From an uncultured Solimonas sp. (GTDB taxonomy: Bacteria > Pseudomonadota > Gammaproteobacteria > Nevskiales > Nevskiaceae): a stretch of 34,961 bases of DNA. Position 1 is the stretch's first letter. Each line of letters starts with the position of its first letter. Below are positions 8,805 to 18,302 of the stretch, in pieces. The position numbers were made by a program, and so were the translations under genes. The DNA is taken from positions 1-34,961 of the forward strand of contig CAMLDZ010000023.1 of assembly GCA_946478985.1 (NCBI GenBank), read 5' to 3'. The notes under the pieces were generated by a model. That model made no database searches. It saw only the letters and a program-made list of their open reading frames with translations, and was not told the origin of the DNA.

Positions 8805-10871
8805 TCAGCGTACCGTGAAGCGGACTGCCGGCGTCGCGACCGTCAAGCCCTCGACGCTGGTGAGGACAGCGCGCAGCACGTGCTCGCCGGCGCTCACCGA
8901 CCATACATAGCGCGGCTCGCGCGTGCGGGCAATGACCGCGCCGTCCAGCTCCCAGTCCACCTGCCGCGTCGTCTGCCGCCAGGCGGCGACGAACTCGAAT
9001 GCCTCCAGCGCATCCGGAATGCGCGGATCGCGCGCCAGCAGCAGACCGGTGAACGGCTGCGCCAGTTGTGGCTGCTCCGGCGGCGCGTCGGCCGCTGCCG
9101 GCGTCGGAGCGGCCGTCTCCACGGCGGCGCTCCGCAGCGCGCGATCGGCCGGCAGCCGCGCCAGCAGCGAGCGCGTCAGCAGCGCCGGGCCGCGGGCGCC
9201 GGTGACGCCCTCGGTCGCCGCGCCGGAGAGATTGCCGAACCAGACCCCGACCAGCCAGCGGCCGTTGTAGGCCAGCGTCCAGGCATCGCGGTAATCGCTC
9301 GAAGTGCCGGTCTTGACCGCCGTGCGCACCGGGAAGCGCAGCACCCCGCCCTCGCCGAACTCCAGCAGGCGCGCTGCCGGATCGGAGAGGATCGCGCTGA
9401 TGCTGCGCGCCGCGTCGGCGGCGATCGGCCGCTGCGGCGGCGGCCGCTGCGTCTGCATCTCGCAGACCGTCAGGGGCTGCCACAGGCCTTCGCGCGCCAG
9501 CGCCGAATAGGCCTGCACGAGTTCGTAAAGGCTGAGCGCGCCATTGCCGAGCGCGAGGCCATCACCGTAGGTCTCGGCGTTCTGCGTCAAGCTGCTCACG
9601 CCAAGCGCCCGCAGACGCTGCAGGAAGGCCTGCTGACCCACGAACTGCAGCGCCTTGACCGCCGGAATGTTGAGCGAGTTGCCGAGCGCTTCGGCCAGCG
9701 TCACCTCGCCGTAGTGCGTGCGGCTGTAGTTGCGGTACTCGTGCAGGCCGCTGCCGACGGCGGCGCGCAGCGTCTCGTCGCGAATCAGCGTGCCGGCATG
9801 CCAGCCGCGCTCGATCGCCTGCGCGTACAGCAAGGGTTTGAGTGCGGAGCCCGGCTGCCGCGGCGTCTGCAGCGGATCGATGCCGACGACCTCAGGATGT
9901 TCGAGATCGGCGCTGGCGTAGGCACGCACGCGATTGCCGTCGAGATCGACGATCAGCGCCGCGCCCTGGCGCGCGCCGTCGCGCGCCAGATCGCGCAGGC
10001 GCTCGCGCAGGAAGGCTTCGGTATCGGCCTGCAGGCGGGCGTCCAGACTGCTGCGCAGCTGCGCCGGATGGCGCAGGGCCTCCTGCGCCGCGCAGTCGGA
10101 GCGCTCGGCGTGGGCGACGAAATGCGCGGCTGCCAGCGTCGGCCGCGCACGCACCAGCAACAGCGGCGCATCGCTCACCGCCAGCTGCGTCCACGGTGCC
10201 TGTTCGCGCAAGGTCTGGGCCAGCCGCTGCACGCGCCGCTGCAGCGCCGGCGGATCGGCAGCCAGCCGGCTCGGCGCGCGCACCAGCACCGCCAGCGCCA
10301 GCATTTCCTGCGCCGTCAGTGTTTCGACGCTACGACCGAAGTAGTACTGCGCCGCCGGCGCAACGCCACGGCGGTTGGCGCCGTACGGCACCTGGTTGAG
10401 ATAGAACTCCAGGATGTCGGCCTTGGCGAAGCGGACTTCCAGGCGTCGCGCCGTGATGCCTTCGAGCCAGCGTGACCACAGCGTGCGCGGCCGCGGCTGC
10501 AGGATCCGCACTACCTGCTCGCTGATCGTGCTGGCGCCGCGCAGCGAGCGGCCGGCGCGCAGGTTGACGCGCAGCGCCGACAGTCGCGCCCGCCAGTCGA
10601 CGCCGCCATGCGTCCAGAAGCGACGGTCCTCGGCGGTGACGAAGGCATCGCGCAGCAGCCCCGGCACCTCGGCCAGCGGCAGGCGCTGGTGAAGGTTCCA
10701 GCCGCCGTCGAACGCCAGCGCCAGCGGCCGCCCGTCGCGGTCGAGCACCTGGATGCGCGTCGCCGCCCTGTCGTCGAGGCGCAGGCTGTCCGGCAGCGGG
10801 CGCAGCGATAACAGCGTGGCGAGCGCCAGCAGGAGCGCGGCGGCGGCAGCAGCAGCGACGACTGCCCTCAT
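8805..10871 (-). CDS. pbpC: Penicillin-binding protein 1C (bifunctional peptidoglycan glycosyltransferase/transpeptidase)
   Basis: 688 residues, anchored in the inner membrane by one N-terminal helix (about 4-22) with catalytic domains in the periplasm. The GT51 glycosyltransferase domain has the catalytic Glu in EDRRFWTHGGVD (E81) and the RGASTISEQ motif. The transpeptidase domain has S342 in SALK, S399-L-N and K520-T-G. The C-terminal ~90 residues form a beta-rich extension as in PBP1C (BiPBP_C). All active-site motifs are intact. It lies just downstream of the alpha-2-macroglobulin gene, a pairing known in many bacteria and thought to link protease trapping with wall repair. The start codon has a weak ribosome binding site. 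An imperfect palindrome at 8791-8810 overlaps the stop and may help end transcription before lon. Confidence 0.93.
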   Translation of the reverse strand: MRAVVAAAAAAALLLALATLLSLRPLPDSLRLDDRAATRIQVLDRDGRPLALAFDGGWNLHQRLPLAEVPGLLRDAFVTAEDRRFWTHGGVDWRARLSALRVNLRAGRSLRGASTISEQVVRILQPRPRTLWSRWLEGITARRLEVRFAKADILEFYLNQVPYGANRRGVAPAAQYYFGRSVETLTAQEMLALAVLVRAPSRLAADPPALQRRVQRLAQTLREQAPWTQLAVSDAPLLLVRARPTLAAAHFVAHAERSDCAAQEALRHPAQLRSSLDARLQADTEAFLRERLRDLARDGARQGAALIVDLDGNRVRAYASADLEHPEVVGIDPLQTPRQPGSALKPLLYAQAIERGWHAGTLIRDETLRAAVGSGLHEYRNYSRTHYGEVTLAEALGNSLNIPAVKALQFVGQQAFLQRLRALGVSSLTQNAETYGDGLALGNGALSLYELVQAYSALAREGLWQPLTVCEMQTQRPPPQRPIAADAARSISAILSDPAARLLEFGEGGVLRFPVRTAVKTGTSSDYRDAWTLAYNGRWLVGVWFGNLSGAATEGVTGARGPALLTRSLLARLPADRALRSAAVETAAPTPAAADAPPEQPQLAQPFTGLLLARDPRIPDALEAFEFVAAWRQTTRQVDWELDGAVIARTREPRYVWSVSAGEHVLRAVLTSVEGLTVATPAVRFTVR

Positions 10872-10966
10872 CCGGCGCGGCGCCGCTTCGGCTCAACTCG
10901 CAATGGCATTGAGCCGTTCCTCGCCGGAGCCAAAGCTCTCCCGCAAGCGCGAGAAGGGATAGCTAG

Positions 10967-10992
10967 CCCCTCTCCCGCTTGCGGGAGAGGGG
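10967..10992. repeat. Intergenic palindrome, Xanthomonadales-type dispersed repeat
   Basis: CCCCTCTCCCGC (10967-10978) is mirrored exactly by GCGGGAGAGGGG (10981-10992) with only TT between, followed by TCGGGGTGCGGG. A degenerate copy, TCTCCCGCAAGCGCGAGA (10937-10954), lies 12 nt to the left. The element lies between the alpha-2-macroglobulin stop and pbpC. I recall this GAGAGGGG-type palindrome as a frequent intergenic element in Xanthomonadales. Locally it could act as a transcriptional attenuator or 3'-end stabiliser between the two genes. Confidence 0.7.
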
Positions 10993-11011
10993 TCGGGGTG
11001 CGGGAGCGCGC

Positions 11012-14000
11012 TCACGGCGCGGCCTCGATCTTCAGCCGCCCCGCCACGCCGTTGCCGAACACGTCCGGCTCGTACATGCGCTCGGCGTGCGTTTCGTTCC
11101 ACGCGAAGCTGCCGGAGGCCACCGCCTGGCCGATCCACGCCAGCCGGTAGCGGCCGGCGCCGACATCCTCGGCGTACCAGCGCACGGCGTCGAAGCGCAG
11201 TTCGCGGTGATAGAACGGATACGGATAGCCGGGGCCGGCCATCTGCAGATCCTGCTCGCTGAAGTTCGATGCGGTGGCCAGATCCGGATTGATCGGCTCG
11301 ATGCCTGCCGGCACCGGATCGTCGACCACCACATAGCTCATCCACGCCGGCACGCTCAGGCTCAGCTCGACCTTGATCGTCTCGCCCTGGCGGATCTGCG
11401 GCTCGGCGCCGTCCAGCGCCTGCCAGGCATCGGCGCGCCGCACATAAGCCTTGCGCGCCACCGTCAGGCCGGCGGCCAGCGCCGCCGGCGGCGGCGGCGG
11501 CGTGGCGTAGCGCAGCGTCGTCGTCGCGTAGCTGCGGCCACTGCCCTGCGCGGCGACCCTCAGCTCGCGCGCCGCGCTGGCGCCCGCTGCATCGAAGCGA
11601 CGCTCCAGCGCGGCATTGCGATCCGCCGCCAGCTCGACGCTGCCGAGCGCCTTGCCGTCCAGCGTGACTTTCGCCGTCATCGCCAGCGGCTCGGATTCGT
11701 AGCGCAAGGAGTAGTCGATCAGCGCACGCGTGCAGAACACATTGTCCTGCGTGCTGGCCCAATGCACCTTGCTGCCGCGCGCCTGCGTGATCGCGCGCGT
11801 CAGCCGCGCCGTCAGCTCGGCATCGTCGACGCCGGCGACGATCGCCGACAACGCCGCGCAGTTGCCGCGCAGCCTCGACCCGAGCAGCCAGGCGTAAGAG
11901 GCGGCGCCATCGTCGTCGGCCAGCGCCAGCGTGCCGGCCGACTGCTGGCTGCGCGCCAGCAGCCGGTCGCTGGCGGCGACGTAGGCGGCGCCGGCCAGCG
12001 GCGTCTTGGCCGCCGCCTGCGCGTACAGCGCCTCGCCGAACAAACCCATCCGCGGCAGCTGCGGCAGGTAGCGCAGCAGCTCCTCGGCTTTCAGCGTGCC
12101 GCGCTGCGCCAGCGCCGCCAGTGCCATCGCACGGACCTGTGCGCGCGACTCGGCGCTGTCGTAGCCGTAGGTGCTGATGTCCTCGCGCAGCAGCGTCTGC
12201 AGATAGGCGTCGAGGCGGTCCCAGACAGCGGGCGGCGGCGCATGGCCGAGCTGCTGCAGCCAGCCGAAGGCCAGTGCGGTATAGGCCGTCAGATAAGGAC
12301 TCTGGTACTCGTCCCGGGGCTGGAAGAACGCCATGCCGCCGCCGGGCGCCTGGAACGCCGCCGCGTCTTCCAGCATCTGCGGGATCAGCGCGGCAGCGCC
12401 CGGCCAGTCCGGCGCATCGCTGACGCGCTCGCGCAGCTGGAGGTAATGCGCGGCCATCACGCCCTTGCTCAGGCGCTGTTCCCAGCACAGGTAGGGATAG
12501 TCGGCCATGTAGCGGAACGCGCCGCCGACCGATCCCAGCAGCGTCGGCACGAAACTGACGCGCAGCTCGGCGCGCTGCGCGTCGTCCGGCAGCCGCAACG
12601 GAATCTGTAGCGGTGCCTCCGCGGTCAATGGCGAGAAGTCGGCTGCCGTCATCGTCAGCGGCCGCTCGCGCACCGGCAGTTCGACTGCCAGATCGTCGCG
12701 ATCGGCGGCGTCGAAGGCGCGCGCGGTGAAGCGCAGCTTGCCGCCGTCCTCCACCTGCACCGGCAGGTAGACGGATCGCCGCTCGAACGGCTGCAGGCTG
12801 AGGGTCTGCTCGGAGCGGTGCCTGGCGGCACCGCTGACTTCCAGCGCCACGCTCAAGGTGCGCGCGGCCTTGTCGCGGTTCATCACCGTGAAGCCGGCGT
12901 TGAAGCTGTCGCCACGCGCGACCTGGTTCGGCAGCGCGGCGCGCAGCTCGGTCGGCTTGACCACGGCGATGCTGCTCTGGCCCAGGCCCATGCGGTCGCC
13001 CGGCGTCACCGCCATCGCCAGCACCCGCCAGCCGCTGAGATTGTCCGGCGTCTTGAAGCTGAAGCGGGCGCGCCCCTGCGCATCCGCCTTCAGCCCCGGG
13101 TTCCAGTAGGCAACGAACTTCTCGACCGAGCGCAGCGCCAGGTCGGCGCCGCCGTCGCCGCCGGGACTGGCGCCCTTCTTCTCGAACTTCTGCCGGCCGA
13201 CCAGCCGCGTCAGCAGGCTGTAGTTGGCCAGGTCCAGCGGATCGAGCTGGGTGAAGCCCTTGAGCGGATCGAAGTAGGCGCTGCCGGTCTGGATCAGATC
13301 GAACACCGCCTCATCCAGCACCGCCACCGCGAACTCCACCGGCTCGCCGCTGTCATGGCGCGCCTTGGCCTGCAGATTCACCGTCACCGTCTCGCGCGGT
13401 TTGAGCTGCTTCTTGGACGGCGTGATCTGGACCTGCAGCTCACGATACGGATCGTCGATCTTCAGCGTGGTGTAGCCCATGCGGAACGTCGGCTTGCCGA
13501 GATCGACGCCGCCCTTGACCGGCGCCTCGACGCGCGGCGACATCACCACCACCGAGACGTAGGCACCGGGAAGGTATTCGGGCTTGATCGGCAGATCGAT
13601 CACCGGCGTGGCACCGGACAGCGTGTGGCGGCGCTTCTCCAGCACACCGTAGCGCTCGACGGTGATCAGCGCGGTGGCGCCCGGAAACGGGTTCTTGACG
13701 AAGATCCTGGCGGTGTCGCCGACCCGGTAGCTGGCTTTGTCGAGACGGATGTCGAGCGAGTAGTCCGGCGTGTCCTCCCACAGCACCTCGTTGGCGCCCT
13801 GCGCGTAGAACCAGTTGCTGGTCTCGTGCAGGCGGTCCTGGCTGTCGCGCACCATCGCCACCGCGCGCAGCTCGCCGCCGGCGTCGGGCGTGAAGCTGCA
13901 GTCGTTGCCGTCCAGCTTCGAGCGGCCCTGGCAGGTGGCGATGCGTTGCCAGTGGCTGCTGTAGCGCGTGATGTAGGCATTGCCGGCGCCTTTGACGCGC

Positions 14001-16615
14001 GCGCCCTTGCTCACTTTGCGCTCGATCTTGACGTAGTACGGCACGCCCCTGAGCGGCTTTCCGTCAGTACCGACGACGATCGTCTGCAGTGTCGCCGGCT
14101 GGCCGGCACGCATCCAGCCGCTGGCATCCTGCACACCGATATAGCGATCGCGTCCGAAGTACGGCAGCTTGGCGGCGCCGACGATGGCGCGGCCGCGGTC
14201 ATCCTGCACGCTGGCTTCCAGCACCAGGTCGCCGACCAGCACCGAGGCATCGGTCAGCGTGATCGGCTCGCTCCACTCGCCCTTGGCGTCGAGCGCGGCT
14301 TCGCGGTCGATCAGCGCGGCACTGTCGCGGCCCTCGCGCTGCCAGGTATCGAAGCGGAAGCGCCGTGCCAGCGGATCCTCGCTGTACAGCCCTGCCGATT
14401 GCACGCGCAGCTGCAGCCGCGCCCTGGCGTTGGCGAACGGCCCGCCGCCATGCAGCGTCGCGCGCACCGCGGCGCTCAGACTGGCGCCCGGCTCCGCCTT
14501 GGCGCCGCGCAGCTCGGCGGCGACGCGAAACGGCGCCGGCACGAAATCCGAGACCAGCACGCGCATCGGCTCCAGCGTCATGTCGCTGGCAAACTCGGGC
14601 TGCAGCTCGAAGCGATACCAGCCGATCGCCGCGCTGCTGGCGAGCTTGAGCTCGCCGTCGATCGCGCCGAACGCGGACAGCGACAGGCCCGGTCGCTCCT
14701 GCACGATGTTGCCGAGCGGATCGACGATGCGCAGGGTGTAGGCGGCCTGCGTCGCCGCCTGCAGGCTGCGGCCGCTGTCGTCGCGCGCATAGAGCTTGTA
14801 TTGAAGGGTGTCGCCGGCACGGTATACGCCTTGCGCGGTGGCGCCCCAGCTGCGCAGATGACCATGGCGTTCGCGACGCCATTCCGAAATCTGCTCGCGT
14901 GAGGCCCGCCAGATGTCGACCCGGAATTCGTTCGACAGCGGCAGTAGCGCGATGTCGCTGCCGCGCTTCACGCGCAACATCAGCGCTTGCGGCTGCTTGT
15001 CGTCGTCGCGCAGCGACTGGTACTGGCGCTCCAATTTCGGGTCCAGCTCGGCGCTGCCGGGCAGCTCGGCCAGACCGTCGCGATCGGTCCTGGCGCTGGC
15101 GCGCGTGTCGCCGCCGAAGCCGTCGAGCACCGTCACGTCTGCCTCGGCCACCGGCTTGCCATCGGCCAGGCTCGTCACCCACACCAGCAGTCCGGAATTG
15201 CCGTACTTGGCGTGCACCTGCCACGGCGTCACCTCGGCAAAGAACGGCTGCGCTCGGCTCTGTGTCGCGGGTGCGCTCTGCAGTTGACCGGACACCGCGC
15301 CGCTGCTGCTGCCGAGCAGCTGACGCACGCCCAGCGGCATCGCGAAGGCGATGTTGCGCACGCCCGGCACCGCGATCTCGCGGCTCTGCTCGCTGCCGAG
15401 CCCGCTCGCATCGAGTCGGCGATAGCGCGTCTGCAGGCGTTCGAGATTGGTGACGATCACCGGCACCTCGGAATCGACGCCGGCTTCCAGCACGGCCGGC
15501 GAATGCTCGAACACCAGCCGCGCGGTCCGCGCACCGGTCCGGAACGCATGTTCGCCCTGGCCACCGATGCCGCGTCCAAACCGGTCCTTCAGGCCGGCGG
15601 CGATCGCGACGCGGTAATCGGTCTCGGCGGCCAGCACGTACGGCAGCGGCAGGCTGTAGGTCTCGCCGGCGCGATGGTTGCCGCCGACCGGCTGCGCCGC
15701 GCGCGGCGTCCCGCCGTCTTCGCCGGTCGCTTCGCTGGCGGCGGGCGCGGCTTGCGGTGTGGGGCGCAGCTGCACCAGCCCCTTCAGCGCCTCACGCGAC
15801 ACCGGCACGTTGAACAGCAGCGACACGCCTTCCAGTGGCGCGCAGGCGACATCAGGCGCCACCCGCCGCGCCTTCTCGCCATCCCAGCACTGCAGGCCGA
15901 GCAGCTGCGGCGCGGCGAAAGTCTGCACAGTCTCGATCACCCGCGCCTCGCGACCCGGCTCGGCGCCAAACGCCGACTGCAGACCCGGCGTCACGCGCAG
16001 ACGCAGGCTGCGGTCGGCCGCCAGCGGCACGCGCGGCACTACACGCCACATCTGCCGCGCCTCGCCGTCCGGCGTGTAGAACGGCGTGTCGTCGTCGTAG
16101 TGCTCGGGCTCGACCGCGACCTCGGCACCGTCGAAGTTGAGCGCACGGGCGACCGAGCCGGCGCTGACCGGCTGCGTGAAACGCACACGCAGCACCGGCG
16201 TGGCCGGCCCACGCCATTCAGCGACGTCGGCGAACTGCACACGCGGTGTTTCGGTGCTGAAGCGATGCGTGCGCGCCGGCAGCGTGCTGCCGTCGACGGC
16301 AGTGAAGCCTTCGCGGATCTGCACCGTGTACGCGGTCGCCGGCCGCAGGCTGGTGCCTTCGGCCAGATTGCAGGCCAGGTTCTGCGTGTCGATCCAGCGC
16401 CACTGGCAGTCGGTGGCCGGGCTCACTGTCACCGGCACCTCGTCGGCATCGCGCTCCATGCGGCCCAGCGGCACGACGGCGCGGTCGAAGCCGAGCACGA
16501 TCTGGTTCTGCGCCGGCACGTTGTCGCCGGACGGCGTGATGCGCTGCAGCCCGAGTTCGTCGGCGTAGGCGGGCGCGGCGAGCAGCAGCGCGGCGAGCAG
16601 GGACACAGACTTCAT
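11012..16615 (-). CDS. Bacterial alpha-2-macroglobulin with thioester motif
   Basis: 1867 residues, exported by a signal peptide (MKSVSLLAALLLAAPAYA). There is no lipobox cysteine, unlike lipoprotein homologues such as E. coli YfhM. The protein matches the large YfhM-like alpha-2-macroglobulin family: N-terminal beta-sandwich MG domains with a variable Ala/Gly-rich stretch near residues 290-310, the mid-protein A2M region (FKTPDNLSGWRVLAMAVTPGDRMG), then the thioester domain. The thioester motif is CWEQ (C1377, Q1380), where CLEQ or CGEQ is usual. A C-terminal macroglobulin-like region follows. The family traps foreign proteases in the periplasm by covalent attachment. The gene overlaps the upstream 166-residue gene by 4 nt and precedes pbpC. 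Confidence 0.93.
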   Translation of the reverse strand: MKSVSLLAALLLAAPAYADELGLQRITPSGDNVPAQNQIVLGFDRAVVPLGRMERDADEVPVTVSPATDCQWRWIDTQNLACNLAEGTSLRPATAYTVQIREGFTAVDGSTLPARTHRFSTETPRVQFADVAEWRGPATPVLRVRFTQPVSAGSVARALNFDGAEVAVEPEHYDDDTPFYTPDGEARQMWRVVPRVPLAADRSLRLRVTPGLQSAFGAEPGREARVIETVQTFAAPQLLGLQCWDGEKARRVAPDVACAPLEGVSLLFNVPVSREALKGLVQLRPTPQAAPAASEATGEDGGTPRAAQPVGGNHRAGETYSLPLPYVLAAETDYRVAIAAGLKDRFGRGIGGQGEHAFRTGARTARLVFEHSPAVLEAGVDSEVPVIVTNLERLQTRYRRLDASGLGSEQSREIAVPGVRNIAFAMPLGVRQLLGSSSGAVSGQLQSAPATQSRAQPFFAEVTPWQVHAKYGNSGLLVWVTSLADGKPVAEADVTVLDGFGGDTRASARTDRDGLAELPGSAELDPKLERQYQSLRDDDKQPQALMLRVKRGSDIALLPLSNEFRVDIWRASREQISEWRRERHGHLRSWGATAQGVYRAGDTLQYKLYARDDSGRSLQAATQAAYTLRIVDPLGNIVQERPGLSLSAFGAIDGELKLASSAAIGWYRFELQPEFASDMTLEPMRVLVSDFVPAPFRVAAELRGAKAEPGASLSAAVRATLHGGGPFANARARLQLRVQSAGLYSEDPLARRFRFDTWQREGRDSAALIDREAALDAKGEWSEPITLTDASVLVGDLVLEASVQDDRGRAIVGAAKLPYFGRDRYIGVQDASGWMRAGQPATLQTIVVGTDGKPLRGVPYYVKIERKVSKGARVKGAGNAYITRYSSHWQRIATCQGRSKLDGNDCSFTPDAGGELRAVAMVRDSQDRLHETSNWFYAQGANEVLWEDTPDYSLDIRLDKASYRVGDTARIFVKNPFPGATALITVERYGVLEKRRHTLSGATPVIDLPIKPEYLPGAYVSVVVMSPRVEAPVKGGVDLGKPTFRMGYTTLKIDDPYRELQVQITPSKKQLKPRETVTVNLQAKARHDSGEPVEFAVAVLDEAVFDLIQTGSAYFDPLKGFTQLDPLDLANYSLLTRLVGRQKFEKKGASPGGDGGADLALRSVEKFVAYWNPGLKADAQGRARFSFKTPDNLSGWRVLAMAVTPGDRMGLGQSSIAVVKPTELRAALPNQVARGDSFNAGFTVMNRDKAARTLSVALEVSGAARHRSEQTLSLQPFERRSVYLPVQVEDGGKLRFTARAFDAADRDDLAVELPVRERPLTMTAADFSPLTAEAPLQIPLRLPDDAQRAELRVSFVPTLLGSVGGAFRYMADYPYLCWEQRLSKGVMAAHYLQLRERVSDAPDWPGAAALIPQMLEDAAAFQAPGGGMAFFQPRDEYQSPYLTAYTALAFGWLQQLGHAPPPAVWDRLDAYLQTLLREDISTYGYDSAESRAQVRAMALAALAQRGTLKAEELLRYLPQLPRMGLFGEALYAQAAAKTPLAGAAYVAASDRLLARSQQSAGTLALADDDGAASYAWLLGSRLRGNCAALSAIVAGVDDAELTARLTRAITQARGSKVHWASTQDNVFCTRALIDYSLRYESEPLAMTAKVTLDGKALGSVELAADRNAALERRFDAAGASAARELRVAAQGSGRSYATTTLRYATPPPPPAALAAGLTVARKAYVRRADAWQALDGAEPQIRQGETIKVELSLSVPAWMSYVVVDDPVPAGIEPINPDLATASNFSEQDLQMAGPGYPYPFYHRELRFDAVRWYAEDVGAGRYRLAWIGQAVASGSFAWNETHAERMYEPDVFGNGVAGRLKIEAAP

Positions 16616-17112
16616 GCCGTCTTCACCTTGATGCGCAGGAACAGCGCGCCGCTGTCGCTGCCGACCAGACGCACCTCGCGATAGCCGCCGAGATCGCGCC
16701 AGACGTTCTGGTGCTCGTCCAGCTCATCCGGCTCGCGCGATGGCAGGCCGTAGCGCGCCAGGATCGTGGCGTCGAAAGGCGCGTCGCCGTAACGCAGCGG
16801 CACCGTGATCCAGTCGGCGAGGCCATCGATGTAGGTGATCTCGATGCGCGCCACCGGGTAGCGGCAGCGCTCGCTGTGCAGCGCCGGCTCGCAGCGCTCC
16901 GGCTCGCCGAGCACCTCGCGCACCACGTCGCGCGGCTTGCCCGCGAAAGCGGCCAGGTCCAGCTTCGCCGCGCCCGCGGCTGCGGCTTCGGCGGGGCGCT
17001 CGAACGCCGCCTCGTAGTCGAAGCGGTCGAGGCGACCCTCGCGCTGCAGCCACCAGGCGGCGCCGAGCGCGAGAATCAGCAAGGGAACGAGGAGCAGCGC
17101 CGTTTTTTTCAT
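16612..17112 (-). CDS. Membrane-anchored periplasmic protein of unknown function, coupled to alpha-2-macroglobulin
   Basis: 166 residues. A single N-terminal membrane helix follows MKKT (TALLLVPLLILALGAAWWL). Then comes a soluble domain with an Ala-rich helix and a compact beta-rich part containing two cysteines (CEPALHSERC), possibly a disulphide. The ATG at 17112 gives the signal-anchor start; the frame runs further upstream but those codons precede any plausible signal. Its stop overlaps the alpha-2-macroglobulin start (ATGA), so the two are translationally coupled and probably act together at the inner membrane. I do not recognise the family. An accessory or anchoring role for the non-lipidated macroglobulin is inference. 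Confidence 0.75.
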   Translation of the reverse strand: MKKTALLLVPLLILALGAAWWLQREGRLDRFDYEAAFERPAEAAAAGAAKLDLAAFAGKPRDVVREVLGEPERCEPALHSERCRYPVARIEITYIDGLADWITVPLRYGDAPFDATILARYGLPSREPDELDEHQNVWRDLGGYREVRLVGSDSGALFLRIKVKTA

Positions 17113-17204
17113 GATCCGGAATCTCGGGTCGCAGGCCGGACGCACTGTAACGGCTCGGCGGTCTTGACGGGCATGGGATAATGCCGACATCGCCCGGATC
17201 CGCC

Positions 17205-18302
17205 ATGCATCTCGCCCTCCTCGTCCTCACGCTCGCCGCGCTCGCCAGCGGTCCCCTGCTGTACGTCTACGCGCGGCCGCGGCCGGCGCTGCTGGCGTTG
17301 CTCGACGGCTTCATGCTGATCAGCATCGCCGGCCTGGTGCTGCTCGAAGCGGTGCCCGGCACCTTCAGCGCCGGCGGCGTATTCAGCGTGCTGTTCCTGC
17401 TGCTGGGCCTGCTCGGGCCGACAGCAATGGAGCACTGGATCAGCCGCGCGCGCCGCGAGGCGCATCTGACCGCGCTGGCGCTGGCGATGCTCGGCCTGAT
17501 CGTGCACAGCCTCGGCGATGGCGTGGCGCTGTCAGCCGGCGGTCATGACCATCACCACGAAGGTCTGGCGCTGCCGATCGCGGTAGCCGTGCACAGCGTG
17601 CCGGTCGGCCTGGCCGTATGGTGGCTGCTGTATCCGGTGTTCGGCGTCCTGGCGCCGGCGCTGGCGATCGTCGGCATGTGCGCCGGCACCCTGCTCGGCT
17701 ATGGCTACGGACCGCTGCTCGGCGCCGAACTCGGTACGCGCGGCTGGGCCTGGTTCCAGGCGCTGGTGGCCGGCTCGATCCTGCATGTGGTGTTCGGCCG
17801 CCCGCACCTCAATCCCGAGGAGCATGCCCTGCACCCGCCGCTCTATGAGGGCATCGGCAACCTGCTCGCGCTGGCGGGCATCGTCGTGCTGGCGTGGATC
17901 GAACATGAGCCGCTGCCGGCGGCGGCGTTCTTCAATCGCACGCTGCAGTACGCGGCGGTGCTGGCACCGGTGCTGCTGGCGCTGGACCTGCTGGCCAGCG
18001 CGATCGTCGCGCGTCGTCACACGCGGGGCGCCTACTGGGCACAGGTGCTGCGACTGGCGACGGTCGAGCTGGTCGACCGTAGCGCCGTGTGGTTGGTCGC
18101 CGGCCTGCTACTGGCGGCCTTGCTGCTGCCCCTGCTGGCGCCCACGCTCAGTGTGGCGCTGCAGCCCAATCCGGTGTCGCAGGCGGCGCTGGCGCTGATG
18201 TCGCTGTTGCTCGCCGGCTCGCTGCTGCGCCGCGGCGGTCGTGGCTGGCTTGCGGATTTGCTGCCGCGCTCGGCGCATCACGGGCACGATCACTCGCACT
18301 AG
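17205..18302 (+). CDS. ZIP-like polytopic membrane protein with His-rich loop and tail
   Basis: 365 residues with about 9-10 hydrophobic segments. Residues 99-146 hold two motifs resembling ZIP metal transporters: VHSLGDGVAL (H101) and AVHSVPVGLAV (H130), like the HNxxDG and HxxPEG signatures of TM4 and TM5. Between them is a HDHHHE loop (114-119), and the protein ends in HHGHDHSH. This suggests divalent metal binding and transport. The last ~120 residues (after an IEHEPLP linker) contain extra membrane helices, with ELVDRSAVWLVAGLLLAALL reminiscent of YraQ-type permeases. An ATG at 17181 is possible, but GATAAT (17177-17182) looks like a -10 box, so 17205 is preferred. Family assignment is moderate. 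Confidence 0.65.
   Translation: MHLALLVLTLAALASGPLLYVYARPRPALLALLDGFMLISIAGLVLLEAVPGTFSAGGVFSVLFLLLGLLGPTAMEHWISRARREAHLTALALAMLGLIVHSLGDGVALSAGGHDHHHEGLALPIAVAVHSVPVGLAVWWLLYPVFGVLAPALAIVGMCAGTLLGYGYGPLLGAELGTRGWAWFQALVAGSILHVVFGRPHLNPEEHALHPPLYEGIGNLLALAGIVVLAWIEHEPLPAAAFFNRTLQYAAVLAPVLLALDLLASAIVARRHTRGAYWAQVLRLATVELVDRSAVWLVAGLLLAALLLPLLAPTLSVALQPNPVSQAALALMSLLLAGSLLRRGGRGWLADLLPRSAHHGHDHSH

Noticed and set aside
10979..12610. 543-codon plus-strand frame and similar long frames opposite the alpha-2-macroglobulin gene
   Set aside because: Shadows of the 1867-residue gene; Arg/His/Gln/Ala-rich, no motifs, no start signals.
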